From Pseudomonadota bacterium (GTDB taxonomy: Bacteria > Pseudomonadota > Gammaproteobacteria > Steroidobacterales > Steroidobacteraceae), in the NCBI GenBank assembly GCA_025356075.1, contig JANXUT010000075.1, positions 1-64,000 of the forward strand: a stretch of DNA of 64,000 bases, given 5' to 3'. The position numbers and the translations under genes are program-made. Of the stretch, positions 27,390 through 38,413 are shown piece by piece (position 1 is the first letter of the stretch; every line of letters starts with the position of its first letter). A model generated the notes under the pieces. The model did no database searches. It was not told the DNA's origin and saw nothing but the letters and a program-made list of their open reading frames with translations.

Positions 27390-27833
27390 TCATTCGGTCG
27401 AAACGGGTGCGGCTTCGGCGGCGAGCGCGGCGCGAAGCGTATGCCAGCAGAGGCTCGCGCACTTCACCCGCGCCGGGAACTCGCGCACGCCGGAGAGCGC
27501 CGCGAGCTTGCCAAGCGAGGCAGGAGCCTCGGCGCCCTGGCGTGTCAGGAGGTCGTGAATCTCGCCGAAGAGCGCCTCGGCCTGCGCGGTCGTCTTGCCG
27601 CGCACGGCGTCGGTCATCAGCGAGGCCGAGGCGACCGAGATCGCGCATCCCGTGCCCTCGAACTTGACCTCGCGCAGGACCCCGCCATCGACGTCGGCGT
27701 AGACGGTGAGCTGGTCGCCGCAGAGCGGGTTGTGGCCGCGAGCGGAGCGCGCGGGCGGCGCTAGGCGCCCGAGGTTCCGGGGCTTTCGGTTGTGATCGAG
27801 GATCACGTCGCGGTAGAGGTCCTTGAGATCCAT
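27390..27833 (-). CDS. sufU: SufU: zinc sulfurtransferase/scaffold partner of SufS
   Basis: The 147-residue protein has the SufU residues Cys 38, Asp 40, Cys 63 and Cys 125, with the same spacing as the B. subtilis set 41/43/66/128. It also has the SufU-type insertion between the second and third cysteine. SufU takes sulfur from SufS for cluster building. Its start (MDLKDLYRDVIL) lies 7 bases after sufS. An N-terminal extension of the reading frame over sufS is a shadow. SufE is absent from this operon, so SufU is the expected SufS partner. Confidence 0.94.
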   Translation of the reverse strand: MDLKDLYRDVILDHNRKPRNLGRLAPPARSARGHNPLCGDQLTVYADVDGGVLREVKFEGTGCAISVASASLMTDAVRGKTTAQAEALFGEIHDLLTRQGAEAPASLGKLAALSGVREFPARVKCASLCWHTLRAALAAEAAPVSTE

Positions 27834-27840
27834 CGTCGCC

Positions 27841-29084
<1,244 letters not shown>

Positions 29085-29088
<4 letters not shown>

Positions 29089-30391
29089 GCGATGAACTCC
29101 CGGATCAGCGGCGCGGCGGGGAGGCTGCCGAGCACGCGCTCCTCGGCGAAGCGCCGAAGCGCCGGCAGCGTGATCTTCGCGATCACGTCCTCGGCGAAGG
29201 CGAAGGTGAGGAGCGCGCGGGCGATGTCCCGGTCGAGGCCGCGGGCGAGCAGGTAGAAGAGCATCTGCTCATCGAGGGCGCCCGTTGTCGCGCCGTGGCT
29301 GCACTTCACGTCGTCCGCATTGATCTCGAGCTGAGGCCGGGAGTCGAGGCTCGCGCCCGGTGACAAGAGGAGATTCTTGCTCGACTGGCGCGAGTCGGCC
29401 TTCATGGCGCCCTTGTGCACGACGACCTTGCCGTCGTAGCTGCCGCGGCCGCGGTCCTTGCCGACGCCACGGTAGACCTGGTCGCTCGTCGTGCGGGGCG
29501 CTACGTGCTCGACGACGGTGCGCACATCGATCTGGCGGCTCTGCTCGGCGAGGAGGAGACCTGAGAGTTGCGTGGAGGCGCCTTCGCCCTCGAGCCGGAC
29601 CCTGAGGTCGAGCCGCGCGAGCTGCCCGCCGAGTCCTAGATGACGGTGGCGGTAGGTGGCATCCGCCGCGACCCGCACGCTCACGTCCTGGAGCTCTATC
29701 GCGTGGGCCCCCGCGAGAGTGATCGCGTAGTGCTCAAGGCGTGCACCGACCCCAAGCTCGATGTCCGCTACCGGGGCCGCGAGTGTCTCGGCGTCGCCCG
29801 GCGTCAGGTGGTATTCGATGAGGCGCGCACTTGCACCCGGCGCGAGCGTCACGGCGAGGCGGGGGTACGCCCCGCCGCCCGTGGCGAGGTGGACGACGTG
29901 GATCTGCTGGTCGGGCGCGCCATCCGGGGCGACGCTGAGGTGCGCGCCGTCGACGAGGAGGGCGGCGTTCAGGAGCCGGATCCGCTCGTCGATGCCATCG
30001 CCCGCGCCAAGGCGCGCCTCGAGGGCGGGTGGGAGCTTGGCGGCGAGCACGGCCGCGAGCGGCGTGACGCTGAGGCCGCGCGCGAGGACCGCGGTCGACA
30101 TGCTTGGCTGGAAGCGCCCGTCGAGGAAGACGACCGTCGTCCCGTCGCGCGCCGGGAGCATCGCGAGCGCGTCGGCGGCGACGGGCCGCGCGGTGGCCGG
30201 TGCGAGATCGCGCCGACCGAGGAGCCTGAGGTTCGAGTACTTCCAGGCATCGTCGCGCGGGCCCGGCAGCCCGAGCGCCAGCAGCCGATCGAGCGCGGCA
30301 CGGCGCCTCGCGTGCGCTACCTCGCCACCGGCGAGCGTCGCCGCCGCCTCGGCGAGACGGCCGAGCGGCGTCGTGCCTTCGGCAACCGCGC

Positions 30392-30395
<4 letters not shown>
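29085..30395 (-). CDS. sufD: Fe-S cluster assembly protein SufD
   Basis: The 436-residue SufD is the beta-helix partner of SufB in the SufB-SufC2-SufD scaffold. The family core is seen in the C-terminal half: LLLAEQSRQIDVRT, RGVGKDRGRGSYDGKV, HKGAMKADSRQSSKNLLLS and DDVKCSHGATTGALDEQMLF. It starts within the sufC stop and ends within the sufS start, so translation is coupled on both sides. Confidence 0.96.
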
Positions 30396-31174
<779 letters not shown>

Positions 31175-31202
31175 GCGTAGTGTCGCTTCGTGATTGATTC
31201 GT

Positions 31203-32651
31203 TCATCCGACCGCGCCTTCGAGGCTGACGGCGAGGAGGTTCTGCGCCTCGACCGCGAATTCCATCGGCAGCTCCTTGAAGACAGTCTTGCAGAAGCCGC
31301 TGACGATCATGTTGACCGCGTCCTCCTGCGACAGCCCGCGCTGCAGGCAGTAGAAAAGCTGGTCCTCGCCGATGCGGGACGTCGTCGCCTCGTGTTCGAC
31401 CGTCGCGGTCGGATTCTTGACCTCGACGTACGGGAACGTGTGCGCGCCGCAGTGCTCGCTCATCAGGAGCGAATCGCACTGCGTGTAGTTGCGGGCGCCC
31501 TCGGCCGAAGGCAAGACCTTGACGAGGCCGCGGTAGCTGTTCTGCGCGTGGCCGGCCGAGATGCCCTTCGAGACGATCGTGCTCTTCGTGTTCCTGCCGA
31601 TATGGATCATCTTCGTGCCGGTGTCGGCCTGCTGGTAGTTGTTGGCCACCGCGACCGAGTAGAACTCGCCGACCGAGTTCTCGCCCGTCAGCACGCAGCT
31701 CGGGTACTTCCAGGTGATCGCCGAGCCCGTCTCGACCTGCGTCCAGGAGATGCGCGAGTTGGCGCCGCGGCACTCGCCGCGCTTCGTCACGAAGTTGAAG
31801 ATGCCACCGACGCCGTTCTCATCGCCCGGGTACCAATTCTGGACCGTCGAGTATTTGATGTTGGCATCGCGCAGCGCAATCAATTCAACAACCGCGGCAT
31901 GCAGTTGATTTTCATCGCGCATGGGAGCCGAGCAGCCTTCAAGATAGCTAACGTGGCTGCCCTCATCGGCGATGATCAAAGTACGTTCGAACTGTCCGGT
32001 CTTGGCGGCATTGATTCGGAAGTACGTCGACAGCTCCATCGGGCAGCGCACGCCCTTCGGGATGTAGACGAACGAGCCGTCGGTGAACACCGCCGAGTTG
32101 AGCGCGGCGTAGAAATTGTCCGTCGTTGGCACGACGCTGCCAAGGTACTGCTCGAGGAGGGCAGGGTGCTCGCGCACCGCGTCCGAAAACGGACAGAAGA
32201 TCACTCCGGCTTCCCCCAACCGCTCCTTGAACGTCGTCGCGACCGAGACGGAGTCGAAGACCGCATCGACGGCAACACCGGCGAGCCGCGCACGCTCATG
32301 GAGTGGCACGCCGAGCTTCTCGTAGGTCGCGAGCAGCTTCGGATCGACGTCGGCGAGGCTCTTCGGCCCGTCGGTGTTCGCCTTCGGCGCCGAGTAGTAC
32401 GAGATCGCCTGATAGTCGATCGGCGCATAGCGCACGTGTGCCCAGTGGGGCTCGCGCATCGTGAGCCAGTGGCGGTAGGCCACGAGGCGCCAGTTGAGCA
32501 GGAACTCGGGCTCGCCCTTCTTCCTGGAGATGAGCCGGATCACGTCCTCGTTGAGGCCGGGCGGCACCGTGTCGGAATCGATGTCCGTCACGAAGCCGTG
32601 GCGGTACTGCTGGCCGACGAGTGAATCGAGGTCCTGGGGTTTGGTTGCCAT
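31203..32651 (-). CDS. sufB: Fe-S cluster assembly protein SufB
   Basis: The 482-residue SufB is the main scaffold subunit on which nascent clusters form. Visible family segments are [59 protein letters not shown] and [14 protein letters not shown]. The start at 32651 gives the usual SufB N-terminus; the open frame upstream overlaps the Rrf2 gene. No clear ribosome site precedes it, so coupling to the regulator gene 8 bases upstream is likely. Confidence 0.97.
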   Translation of the reverse strand: MATKPQDLDSLVGQQYRHGFVTDIDSDTVPPGLNEDVIRLISRKKGEPEFLLNWRLVAYRHWLTMREPHWAHVRYAPIDYQAISYYSAPKANTDGPKSLADVDPKLLATYEKLGVPLHERARLAGVAVDAVFDSVSVATTFKERLGEAGVIFCPFSDAVREHPALLEQYLGSVVPTTDNFYAALNSAVFTDGSFVYIPKGVRCPMELSTYFRINAAKTGQFERTLIIADEGSHVSYLEGCSAPMRDENQLHAAVVELIALRDANIKYSTVQNWYPGDENGVGGIFNFVTKRGECRGANSRISWTQVETGSAITWKYPSCVLTGENSVGEFYSVAVANNYQQADTGTKMIHIGRNTKSTIVSKGISAGHAQNSYRGLVKVLPSAEGARNYTQCDSLLMSEHCGAHTFPYVEVKNPTATVEHEATTSRIGEDQLFYCLQRGLSQEDAVNMIVSGFCKTVFKELPMEFAVEAQNLLAVSLEGAVG

Positions 32652-32659
32652 GGGGAGAT

Positions 32660-33133
32660 TCAGCTGCGTACGCGAAGGCCGGGGCGCGCACCGAGCGGAA
32701 TGGCGAGGTCGGCGAGCGCGAGGCTCGTCGCGTCGCGTCCGGTGAGTTGCGTCAGCGACACAGCGGCGAGCGCGCGGCGGATGGCGCCGTTGACCCGCTG
32801 CCAGCTGTGGCCGACCCGGCAGCTGCCCTCGAGGCCGCACTGGCCCGGGTGCGTGACGCACTCGGTGAGACCGACGGGTCCCTCGACCGCATCGATGATG
32901 TCGGCGGCGCTGATCGAGTCGGCGGCGCGGCCGAGCGCATAACCGCCGTGGCTGCCGCGGATGGAGGTCACGAGCCCCGCGCGCTGCAGTTCCTTGAGGA
33001 CCTTGCTCACGGTCGCGACGCCGACCCGAGAGGATTCGGCGAGTTCGACGGCGGTTTTGAGCCCCGCGCCTTCGTCGGCGAGGTGCGCCAGGATCACGGT
33101 CGCGTAGTCGGTCATCTTGCTGATGCGGAGCAT
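32660..33133 (-). CDS. Rrf2-family Fe-S regulator of the SUF operon (IscR-like)
   Basis: The 157-residue winged-helix regulator has the Rrf2 helix-turn-helix (about 28-60, [19 protein letters not shown]). Three cluster-binding cysteines lie at positions 92, 99 and 105, close to IscR's 92/98/104. It fits the SUF-system regulator branch. It is the first gene of the operon, so autoregulation through the inverted repeat at 33157-33173 is likely. AAGGG lies 8 bases before its ATG. Confidence 0.93.
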   Translation of the reverse strand: MLRISKMTDYATVILAHLADEGAGLKTAVELAESSRVGVATVSKVLKELQRAGLVTSIRGSHGGYALGRAADSISAADIIDAVEGPVGLTECVTHPGQCGLEGSCRVGHSWQRVNGAIRRALAAVSLTQLTGRDATSLALADLAIPLGARPGLRVRS

Positions 33134-33149
33134 GCCGAAACCCTTGATT

Positions 33150-33155
33150 TCTATA
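33150..33155 (-). promoter_or_regulatory. -10 element (TATAGA) of the SUF operon
   Basis: TATAGA on the minus strand lies 16 bases before the regulator's start and directly beside the inverted repeat at 33157-33173. No good -35 is seen. Confidence 0.45.
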
Positions 33156-33156
33156 C

Positions 33157-33173
33157 AGGACCATTTTAGTCCT
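33157..33173 (-). promoter_or_regulatory. Probable Rrf2/IscR-type operator of the SUF operon
   Basis: AGGAC-TAAAATG-GTCCT on the minus strand is a perfect 5-bp inverted repeat with a 7-base AT-rich spacer, followed by GTAT. The core GACT-AAAAT-GGTC resembles the IscR type 1 site (GACT, AT-rich, AGTC). It fills the space upstream of the -10, where a bound repressor would block RNA polymerase. Confidence 0.55.
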
Positions 33174-33232
33174 ATTAGCGTTCGGAGCCAAGCGGGACGG
33201 AGGGCGGGGTGAGGCGGGGCGGCCGGATCCGC

Positions 33233-33238
33233 TATTAT
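33233..33238 (+). promoter_or_regulatory. -10 element (TATTAT) of the aldolase-mla run
   Basis: TATTAT lies 62 bases before the aldolase start and is not matched by a clear -35. AGGAG at 33290-33294 is the ribosome site. Confidence 0.4.
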
Positions 33239-33300
33239 GGGAACTTCCCGTTTCGTCCCCGGTCCCCAGCGTGGTGGCGAGACTTATCCAGGAGTTCGGC

Positions 33301-34323
33301 ATGAATCGGAATGAACTGGCGCGTATCGCGCACGCCATGGTCGCCAAGGGTCGCGGGCTCCTTGCCGCCGACGAGAGCACCGGCACGATCAAGAAGCGCT
33401 TCGACAAGATCAAGGTCGAGGGCACGGAGGAGAACCGCCGCGCGTACCGCGAGCTCCTGTTCACGACGCCCGGCATGGCCGACTTCATTTCCGGGGTCAT
33501 CCTCTACGACGAGACGCTGCGCCAGTCCACGAAGAGCGGCGAGCGCTTCGCCGACCTCCTGACGCGCCTCGGCGTGATCCCCGGCATCAAGGTCGATGGC
33601 GGCACCAAGCCGATGCCGAACTTCCCGGGCGAGGTGATCACCGAGGGCCTCGACGGCCTCCCGGCCCGGCTCGCCGAGTACCACAAGCTCGGCGCCCGCT
33701 TCGCCAAGTGGCGCGCGGTCATCGACATTGGCGATGGCATCCCGACGCGGACCTGCATCGAGACGAATGCGGATCTCCTCGCGCGCTACGCCGCGCTCTG
33801 CCAGGAGGCCGAGATCGTGCCGATCGTGGAGCCGGAGGTGCTCATGGACGGCGGCCACTCGCTCGCGCGCTGCGAGGAAGTGACCGAGCAGGTGCTGACG
33901 ACGGTGTTCGACCGCCTGCACGCGCAGCGCGTCTACCTCGAGGGCATCGTCTTGAAGCCCAACATGGTGATCTCGGGCCAGAAGGCCACCAACCGCGCGA
34001 GCCCCGCCGAAGTCGCCGAGGCGACGCTCCGGTGCCTGAAGCGCCACGTGCCGGCGGCGGTGCCTGGCATCGCGTTCCTGTCGGGCGGCCAGAACGAGCA
34101 GGAAGCGACGCTGCACCTGGACCTCATGAACCGCGCCGGTTCCCTGCCCTGGCTCCTGTCGTTCAGCTACGGACGGGCTTTGCAGCAGTCGGCGCTCGCC
34201 ACCTGGGGCGGGGCCGCGGCGAGCGTTGCGAGCGCGCAGGCCGAGTTCCTGAAGCGCGCGCGGCTCAACAGCCTCGCGGCGGGCGGTCGCTACGAGTCGG
34301 CGCTCGAGAAGCAGGCCGCCTGA
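33301..34323 (+). CDS. Fructose-bisphosphate aldolase, class I
   Basis: The 340-residue enzyme is the Schiff-base (class I, animal/plant-like) aldolase. Motifs seen are [25 protein letters not shown]-like [38 protein letters not shown] and the Schiff-base lysine in GIVLKPNMV. It interconverts fructose 1,6-bisphosphate with two triose phosphates. The ATG at 33301 has AGGAG; a GTG 10 codons upstream is less likely. Class I aldolases occur in several Proteobacteria but are less common than class II. mlaF follows after 16 bases. Confidence 0.95.
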   Translation: MNRNELARIAHAMVAKGRGLLAADESTGTIKKRFDKIKVEGTEENRRAYRELLFTTPGMADFISGVILYDETLRQSTKSGERFADLLTRLGVIPGIKVDGGTKPMPNFPGEVITEGLDGLPARLAEYHKLGARFAKWRAVIDIGDGIPTRTCIETNADLLARYAALCQEAEIVPIVEPEVLMDGGHSLARCEEVTEQVLTTVFDRLHAQRVYLEGIVLKPNMVISGQKATNRASPAEVAEATLRCLKRHVPAAVPGIAFLSGGQNEQEATLHLDLMNRAGSLPWLLSFSYGRALQQSALATWGGAAASVASAQAEFLKRARLNSLAAGGRYESALEKQAA

Positions 34324-34339
34324 CGCCAAGGCGCACAGC

Positions 34340-35185
34340 ATGACCGGTCCCGCCACCGCCGCCCCGAGTCCTGGCGCGGCCGACGCCGTCGTGTCGCTCG
34401 AGGGCGTTAGCTACGCCGTCGGCGGCCGCAGCATCTTCGACCGTCTCGACATCGGCATCGAGCGCGGCAAGGTGACCGCGATCATGGGCCCGTCGGGAAC
34501 CGGCAAGACGACGCTGCTGCGCCTGATCACGGGCCAGATCCGTGCGGATGCCGGGCGCATCCAGGTCGATGGCACCGACGTCGGCACGCTCGACAACGAC
34601 GGCCTCTACCGGCTCAGGCGCGGCATGGGCATGCTGTTCCAGAATGGCGCGCTGCTCACCGATCTCGATGTCTACGAGAACGTGGCGTTCCCGCTCAGGG
34701 AGCACACGAACCTGCCCGAATCGCTTGTCGCGCGCATCGTGCTCATGAAGCTGCACGCGGTCGGGCTGCGCGGAGCCGCGCGCCTGCTGCCGGGGGAGCT
34801 CTCGGGCGGCATGGCGCGACGGGTCGCGCTCGCCCGCGCGATCGTGATGGACCCTAAGCTCCTCATCTACGACGAGCCGTTCGCGGGCCTCGATCCGATC
34901 GCGCTTGGCGTGGTGCTCAGGCTCATCCGCGACACCAACGATGCGCTCGGCATCACGAGCATCGTCGTTTCGCACGACGTGCACGAGATCAGCGCGCTCG
35001 CCGACCGAGCGTATCTCCTCTCGGGCGGGCGCGTGGTCGCAGCGGGGACGCCCGCGCAGCTCAACGCCGATGCCTCGCCGATCGTCAGGCAGTTCATGGG
35101 CGGGCTACCCGACGGGCCGGTCGCGTTCCAGTACCCGGCGCCCGACTACGCCGCGCAGCTCTTAGGCGCCGAGGTGCCGCGATGA
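34340..35185 (+). CDS. mlaF: Mla phospholipid ABC transporter ATPase MlaF
   Basis: The 281-residue ATPase powers the MlaFEDB inner-membrane complex that moves phospholipids and keeps outer-membrane asymmetry. It has Walker A MGPSGTGKTTLLRL, signature LSGGMARRVALA and Walker B LLIYDEPFAGLDP. Its stop overlaps the mlaE start. The gene set mlaF-E-D-C-B follows the E. coli order. Confidence 0.95.
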   Translation: MTGPATAAPSPGAADAVVSLEGVSYAVGGRSIFDRLDIGIERGKVTAIMGPSGTGKTTLLRLITGQIRADAGRIQVDGTDVGTLDNDGLYRLRRGMGMLFQNGALLTDLDVYENVAFPLREHTNLPESLVARIVLMKLHAVGLRGAARLLPGELSGGMARRVALARAIVMDPKLLIYDEPFAGLDPIALGVVLRLIRDTNDALGITSIVVSHDVHEISALADRAYLLSGGRVVAAGTPAQLNADASPIVRQFMGGLPDGPVAFQYPAPDYAAQLLGAEVPR

Positions 35186-35949
35186 GCCTCGCGGCGGAAG
35201 TCCTCGGCAACGGGCGGGCGCTGCTTGGCAAGGCCGGCAGCTTCACGCTTTTCACATTGAGGATGCTGCGAGTCACGCCGCGGGCGCTCCTGCGGCCCTC
35301 GCTCGTCATCGCCCAGGTCTTCAATACGGGCGCCCTCTCGCTCGTCATCATCATGCTGTCCGGGCTCTTCGTCGGCATGGTGCTCGCGCTGCAGGGCTAC
35401 GACCTGCTGCAGCGCTTCGGCTCGACCGAATCGCTCGGCACGGCGACGGGACTTGCGATCCTGAAGGAACTCGGGCCCGTCGTGACCGCGCTCCTCTTTG
35501 CCGGGCGCGCCGGCACCTCGCTCACCTCCGAGATCGGCCTCATGGCCGCGACCGACCAGCTTGCCGCGATGGAGATGATGGCGGTCGATCCGATCCGGCG
35601 CGTCTGCGCGCCGCGCTTCATCGGCGGCTTCATCTCGATGCCGCTGCTGGCGGCCATCTTCGGCATGATCGGCATCTTCGGTGCGCAGCTCGTCGGCGTC
35701 ACGCTGATGGGCGTCGACTCCGGGCAGTTCTGGTCGCAGATGCGAGGCGCCGTCGCCTTGAAGGACGTGACCGAGGGAATCCTGAAGAGCATCGTGTTCG
35801 GCTTCGCCTGCAGCGCGATTGCCGTCTACGAGGGCTACCACGCGGTACCGACGGCCGAGGGCGTCGGGCGCGCGACGACGCGCACGGTCGTGACCTCCTC
35901 GGTCGCGGTGCTGGTCATTGATTACATGCTCACGGCGGTACTGCTGTGA
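35182..35949 (+). CDS. mlaE: Mla phospholipid ABC transporter permease MlaE
   Basis: The 255-residue MlaE/YrbE permease has about five to six membrane segments. It also has the family core LFVGMVLALQGYDLLQRFG, LKELGPVVTALLFAGRAG and LTSEIGLMAATDQL. It is the membrane channel of MlaFEDB. The start overlaps mlaF; mlaD follows after 16 bases. Confidence 0.96.
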   Translation: MSLAAEVLGNGRALLGKAGSFTLFTLRMLRVTPRALLRPSLVIAQVFNTGALSLVIIMLSGLFVGMVLALQGYDLLQRFGSTESLGTATGLAILKELGPVVTALLFAGRAGTSLTSEIGLMAATDQLAAMEMMAVDPIRRVCAPRFIGGFISMPLLAAIFGMIGIFGAQLVGVTLMGVDSGQFWSQMRGAVALKDVTEGILKSIVFGFACSAIAVYEGYHAVPTAEGVGRATTRTVVTSSVAVLVIDYMLTAVLL

Positions 35950-35965
35950 GCGGAGGAGAGTGGCG

Positions 35966-36460
35966 ATGAGTCAGATACGCTCGACCGAGATCGGCACGGG
36001 CCTTTTCGCGTTGCTTGGCTTCGCGGCCCTGTTCTTCCTGGTCACGCAGATCACGAGCCGTGGCTTCAGCTGGCACGACCAGAGCTACCACCTGACCGCG
36101 CGCTTCAGCAACGTCGGCGGGCTCAAGGTCGGTGCGCCCGTGTCGATGGCGGGCGTCACGATCGGCCGCGTCGAGTCGATCGACTTCGACTCGACCGACT
36201 ACAAGGCGGTCGCACACCTCAAGGTCGAGCAGCGCTACAAGAAGATCCCGGACGACAGCGACGTCGCGATCTACACGGCGGGGCTCCTTGGCGGGCAGTA
36301 CGTCGGATTTACCGCCGGCGGCTCGGAAACTTATTTCAAGGAAGGCGATCAGATCGAGATGACCCAGTCAGCGATCGTGCTCGAGAACCTGATCAGCAAG
36401 TACCTGTTCGACAAGGCCGGGCAGGGCCCCGCCAAGCCCGCCGAAGGAGCCGCCAAGTGA
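35966..36460 (+). CDS. mlaD: Mla MCE-domain protein MlaD
   Basis: The 164-residue protein has one N-terminal membrane helix (about 9-28) and a periplasmic MCE domain (VGGLKVGAPVSMAGVTIGRV to about 120). It forms the hexameric lipid channel under MlaFE. The start at 35966 follows GGAGGAG. The mlaC GTG overlaps its stop (GTGA). Confidence 0.95.
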   Translation: MSQIRSTEIGTGLFALLGFAALFFLVTQITSRGFSWHDQSYHLTARFSNVGGLKVGAPVSMAGVTIGRVESIDFDSTDYKAVAHLKVEQRYKKIPDDSDVAIYTAGLLGGQYVGFTAGGSETYFKEGDQIEMTQSAIVLENLISKYLFDKAGQGPAKPAEGAAK

Positions 36461-37164
36461 GCCTAACCCGCCCGAGAGCCGCCGCCATTCGGGCTGCGCT
36501 CGCCAGCCTTACGCTCGCCGCCGCGCTCGGCGCCGCGCCGCTCGCGGGAGCTGCGACACAGGCGCCCGCGCCAGCAACACCCGCCGCGCCTGCCACCGAC
36601 AGCGCGCAGCTCGGGCCGCAGGAGCTCATGCAGGATGTCTCGAACCGCATGTTCGCCGCGCTCGACAACAACCGCGATGCGATCCACAAGAACCCCGAGA
36701 AGGTCTTCCCGATCGTCGACCAGATCCTGCTGCCGCACTTCGATACCGACTTCGCGGCGCAGAAGGTGCTCGCGCAGTACTGGCGCACCGCGACGCCTGA
36801 GCAGCAGAAGCGGTTCGTGTCGGCGCTCTACAAGGCGCTGCTGCATACCTACGGCGGCGCGCTCGCCGATTTCACCGCCGACCGGCTGAAGCTCCTGCCG
36901 TTCCGGCCGGACCCGGATCCCGCCAACGCGACGATCCGCACGCAGGTCACCCGTTCCAACGGCGGCGTCGTGCCGGTCGACTACCGCCTGCACAAGACCG
37001 ACAAGGGCTGGAAGGCCTGGGACGTCATCATCGAGGGCATCTCGTACGTGCGGAACTACCGCACCGACCTGGGCGCCGAGGCCGGCAAGAACGGCCTCGA
37101 AGCCGTGATCACGCGCCTCGAGCGCGAAGGGCTCGACGTCAACAAGTCCTCGGCCGGCCACTGA
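36457..37164 (+). CDS. mlaC: Mla periplasmic lipid carrier MlaC
   Basis: The 235-residue protein begins at GTG with a Sec signal peptide (about 1-33, ALASLTLAAALGAAPLAGA). The MlaC/Ttg2D fold follows (QELMQDVSNRMFAALDNN, ILLPHFDTDFAAQKVL). It shuttles phospholipid between MlaA at the outer membrane and MlaFEDB. The Ala/Pro-rich linker after the signal is longer than in E. coli. Confidence 0.94.
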   Translation: MSLTRPRAAAIRAALASLTLAAALGAAPLAGAATQAPAPATPAAPATDSAQLGPQELMQDVSNRMFAALDNNRDAIHKNPEKVFPIVDQILLPHFDTDFAAQKVLAQYWRTATPEQQKRFVSALYKALLHTYGGALADFTADRLKLLPFRPDPDPANATIRTQVTRSNGGVVPVDYRLHKTDKGWKAWDVIIEGISYVRNYRTDLGAEAGKNGLEAVITRLEREGLDVNKSSAGH

Positions 37165-37171
37165 GACCGCC

Positions 37172-37495
37172 ATGGCACGCCGCCCGGAGTCCGCCCGGTT
37201 CGAGCTCGCGCCTGCGGGCGCCGAGGGCACCTACGCCCTCTCCGGCGTCCTCAGCTTCGATACCGCGAGCGCGGCGCTGGCGCGCGGCACGATGCTCTTT
37301 CGCGGGGCGGGCACGCGGTCGGTTGATTTGTCGGGCGTGACGCACGCCGACAGCGCGGGGCTTTCGGTCCTGCTCACGTGGGTCGAGCGGGCGAAGCGCG
37401 AAGGCTGGCACCTGCGCTATACCGCCTTACCCGCGCAGCTACTCGGCATCGCGCGCCTGTGCGCGGTCGAGAGCCTGCTCGCCGCCGCCGAATAG
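37172..37495 (+). CDS. mlaB: STAS-domain protein MlaB
   Basis: The 107-residue STAS-domain protein (VDLSGVTHADSAGLSVLLTW) binds MlaF and steadies the transporter. It lies 7 bases after mlaC. It meets mlaA tail-to-tail, so all the Mla parts lie within about 5 kb. Confidence 0.9.
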   Translation: MARRPESARFELAPAGAEGTYALSGVLSFDTASAALARGTMLFRGAGTRSVDLSGVTHADSAGLSVLLTWVERAKREGWHLRYTALPAQLLGIARLCAVESLLAAAE

Positions 37496-37509
37496 GCCGC
37501 GCGCTTTCC

Positions 37510-38382
37510 TCAAGGATCGGTAGTGTCGCTCGCCGGTGGCGCGGGTTCGGCCGCCGTTGCCCCCGCGCCCTCGGACGGTTCGCTGCCGACGGCGGTCGAG
37601 GCGGCCACATCCGTCGCGACGACAGGGGCCGCCGGGTCCGGCAGCGCCGACACCGGATCATCGAAGTTGTCATCCGGTACGTTGCCGTCGTGGACGAGGT
37701 AGGAGCGCCGCGCGACGTAGGCGTTCCTGACGAACACGTACGGGTCGAACGCGTTGCGCAGCGTGGAGTCGGCCGCGAGCAGCTCGACGCGGCGGTCGAA
37801 CAGAACCAGCATCTGGAAGCCGTAGCGCGCCCGCGCGGACTTCAGGTAGTGGTACGGCGTCACGTAGGTGTCGACGAACTTGGCGGGCGCATCGCGAAAA
37901 TCCGAGGGTCCAAGCAACGGGACGACGAGGTACGGTCCCGGGGGCACGCCCCAATGACCGAGCGTCTGGCCGAAATCCTCGTCGTGGCTCTGAAATCCGA
38001 AGCGCGTCGCCGGGTCGGCCAACCCGCCGATGCCGAGCGTCGTGTTGATCAGGAGCCGCATCACATCGCTACCGGCGTCCTTGACCTTGCCCTGCAACGC
38101 ATCGTTGACGACGACGGCGGGGTAGGTGAGGTTCGAGGCGAAGTTGCTGACGGCCTTGCGGACGGGCGATGGAACCACCGCCACATAGGCGCGGGCGGCC
38201 GGGCGCGCGAGCATGCGATCGAGCGCTTCGTTGAATGCATAGGTCGCCCGGTTGAGCTTCTCGAGCGGGTCGCCGGGGGTGCCCGCGGGCGCCGCCGCCG
38301 ATTGGCCGAGGAGGATTGCGCCGAGGGCGAGGGTGAGGGTCCGGCGGGCAAGGCGTCGCGGCGGGGACGTGTAGGGTGTCAT
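37510..38382 (-). CDS. mlaA: Outer-membrane lipoprotein-like MlaA (VacJ)
   Basis: The 290-residue protein has an N-terminal signal (about 1-31), then the MlaA core: DPLEKLNRATYAFNEALDRM, ASNLTYPAVVVNDALQGK, GLADPATRFGF, DEDFGQTLGHWGVPPGPYLV and YLKSARARY. MlaA removes misplaced phospholipid from the outer leaflet. No lipobox Cys is visible after the signal (AAAPAGTPGDP), unlike E. coli MlaA, so anchoring may differ. The tail is Ala/Pro-rich. The start at 38382 is preferred to the longer frame upstream. Confidence 0.92.
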   Translation of the reverse strand: MTPYTSPPRRLARRTLTLALGAILLGQSAAAPAGTPGDPLEKLNRATYAFNEALDRMLARPAARAYVAVVPSPVRKAVSNFASNLTYPAVVVNDALQGKVKDAGSDVMRLLINTTLGIGGLADPATRFGFQSHDEDFGQTLGHWGVPPGPYLVVPLLGPSDFRDAPAKFVDTYVTPYHYLKSARARYGFQMLVLFDRRVELLAADSTLRNAFDPYVFVRNAYVARRSYLVHDGNVPDDNFDDPVSALPDPAAPVVATDVAASTAVGSEPSEGAGATAAEPAPPASDTTDP

Positions 38383-38413
38383 GGTTCGGGATTCTAACAG
38401 GGCGCCGGTGGGC

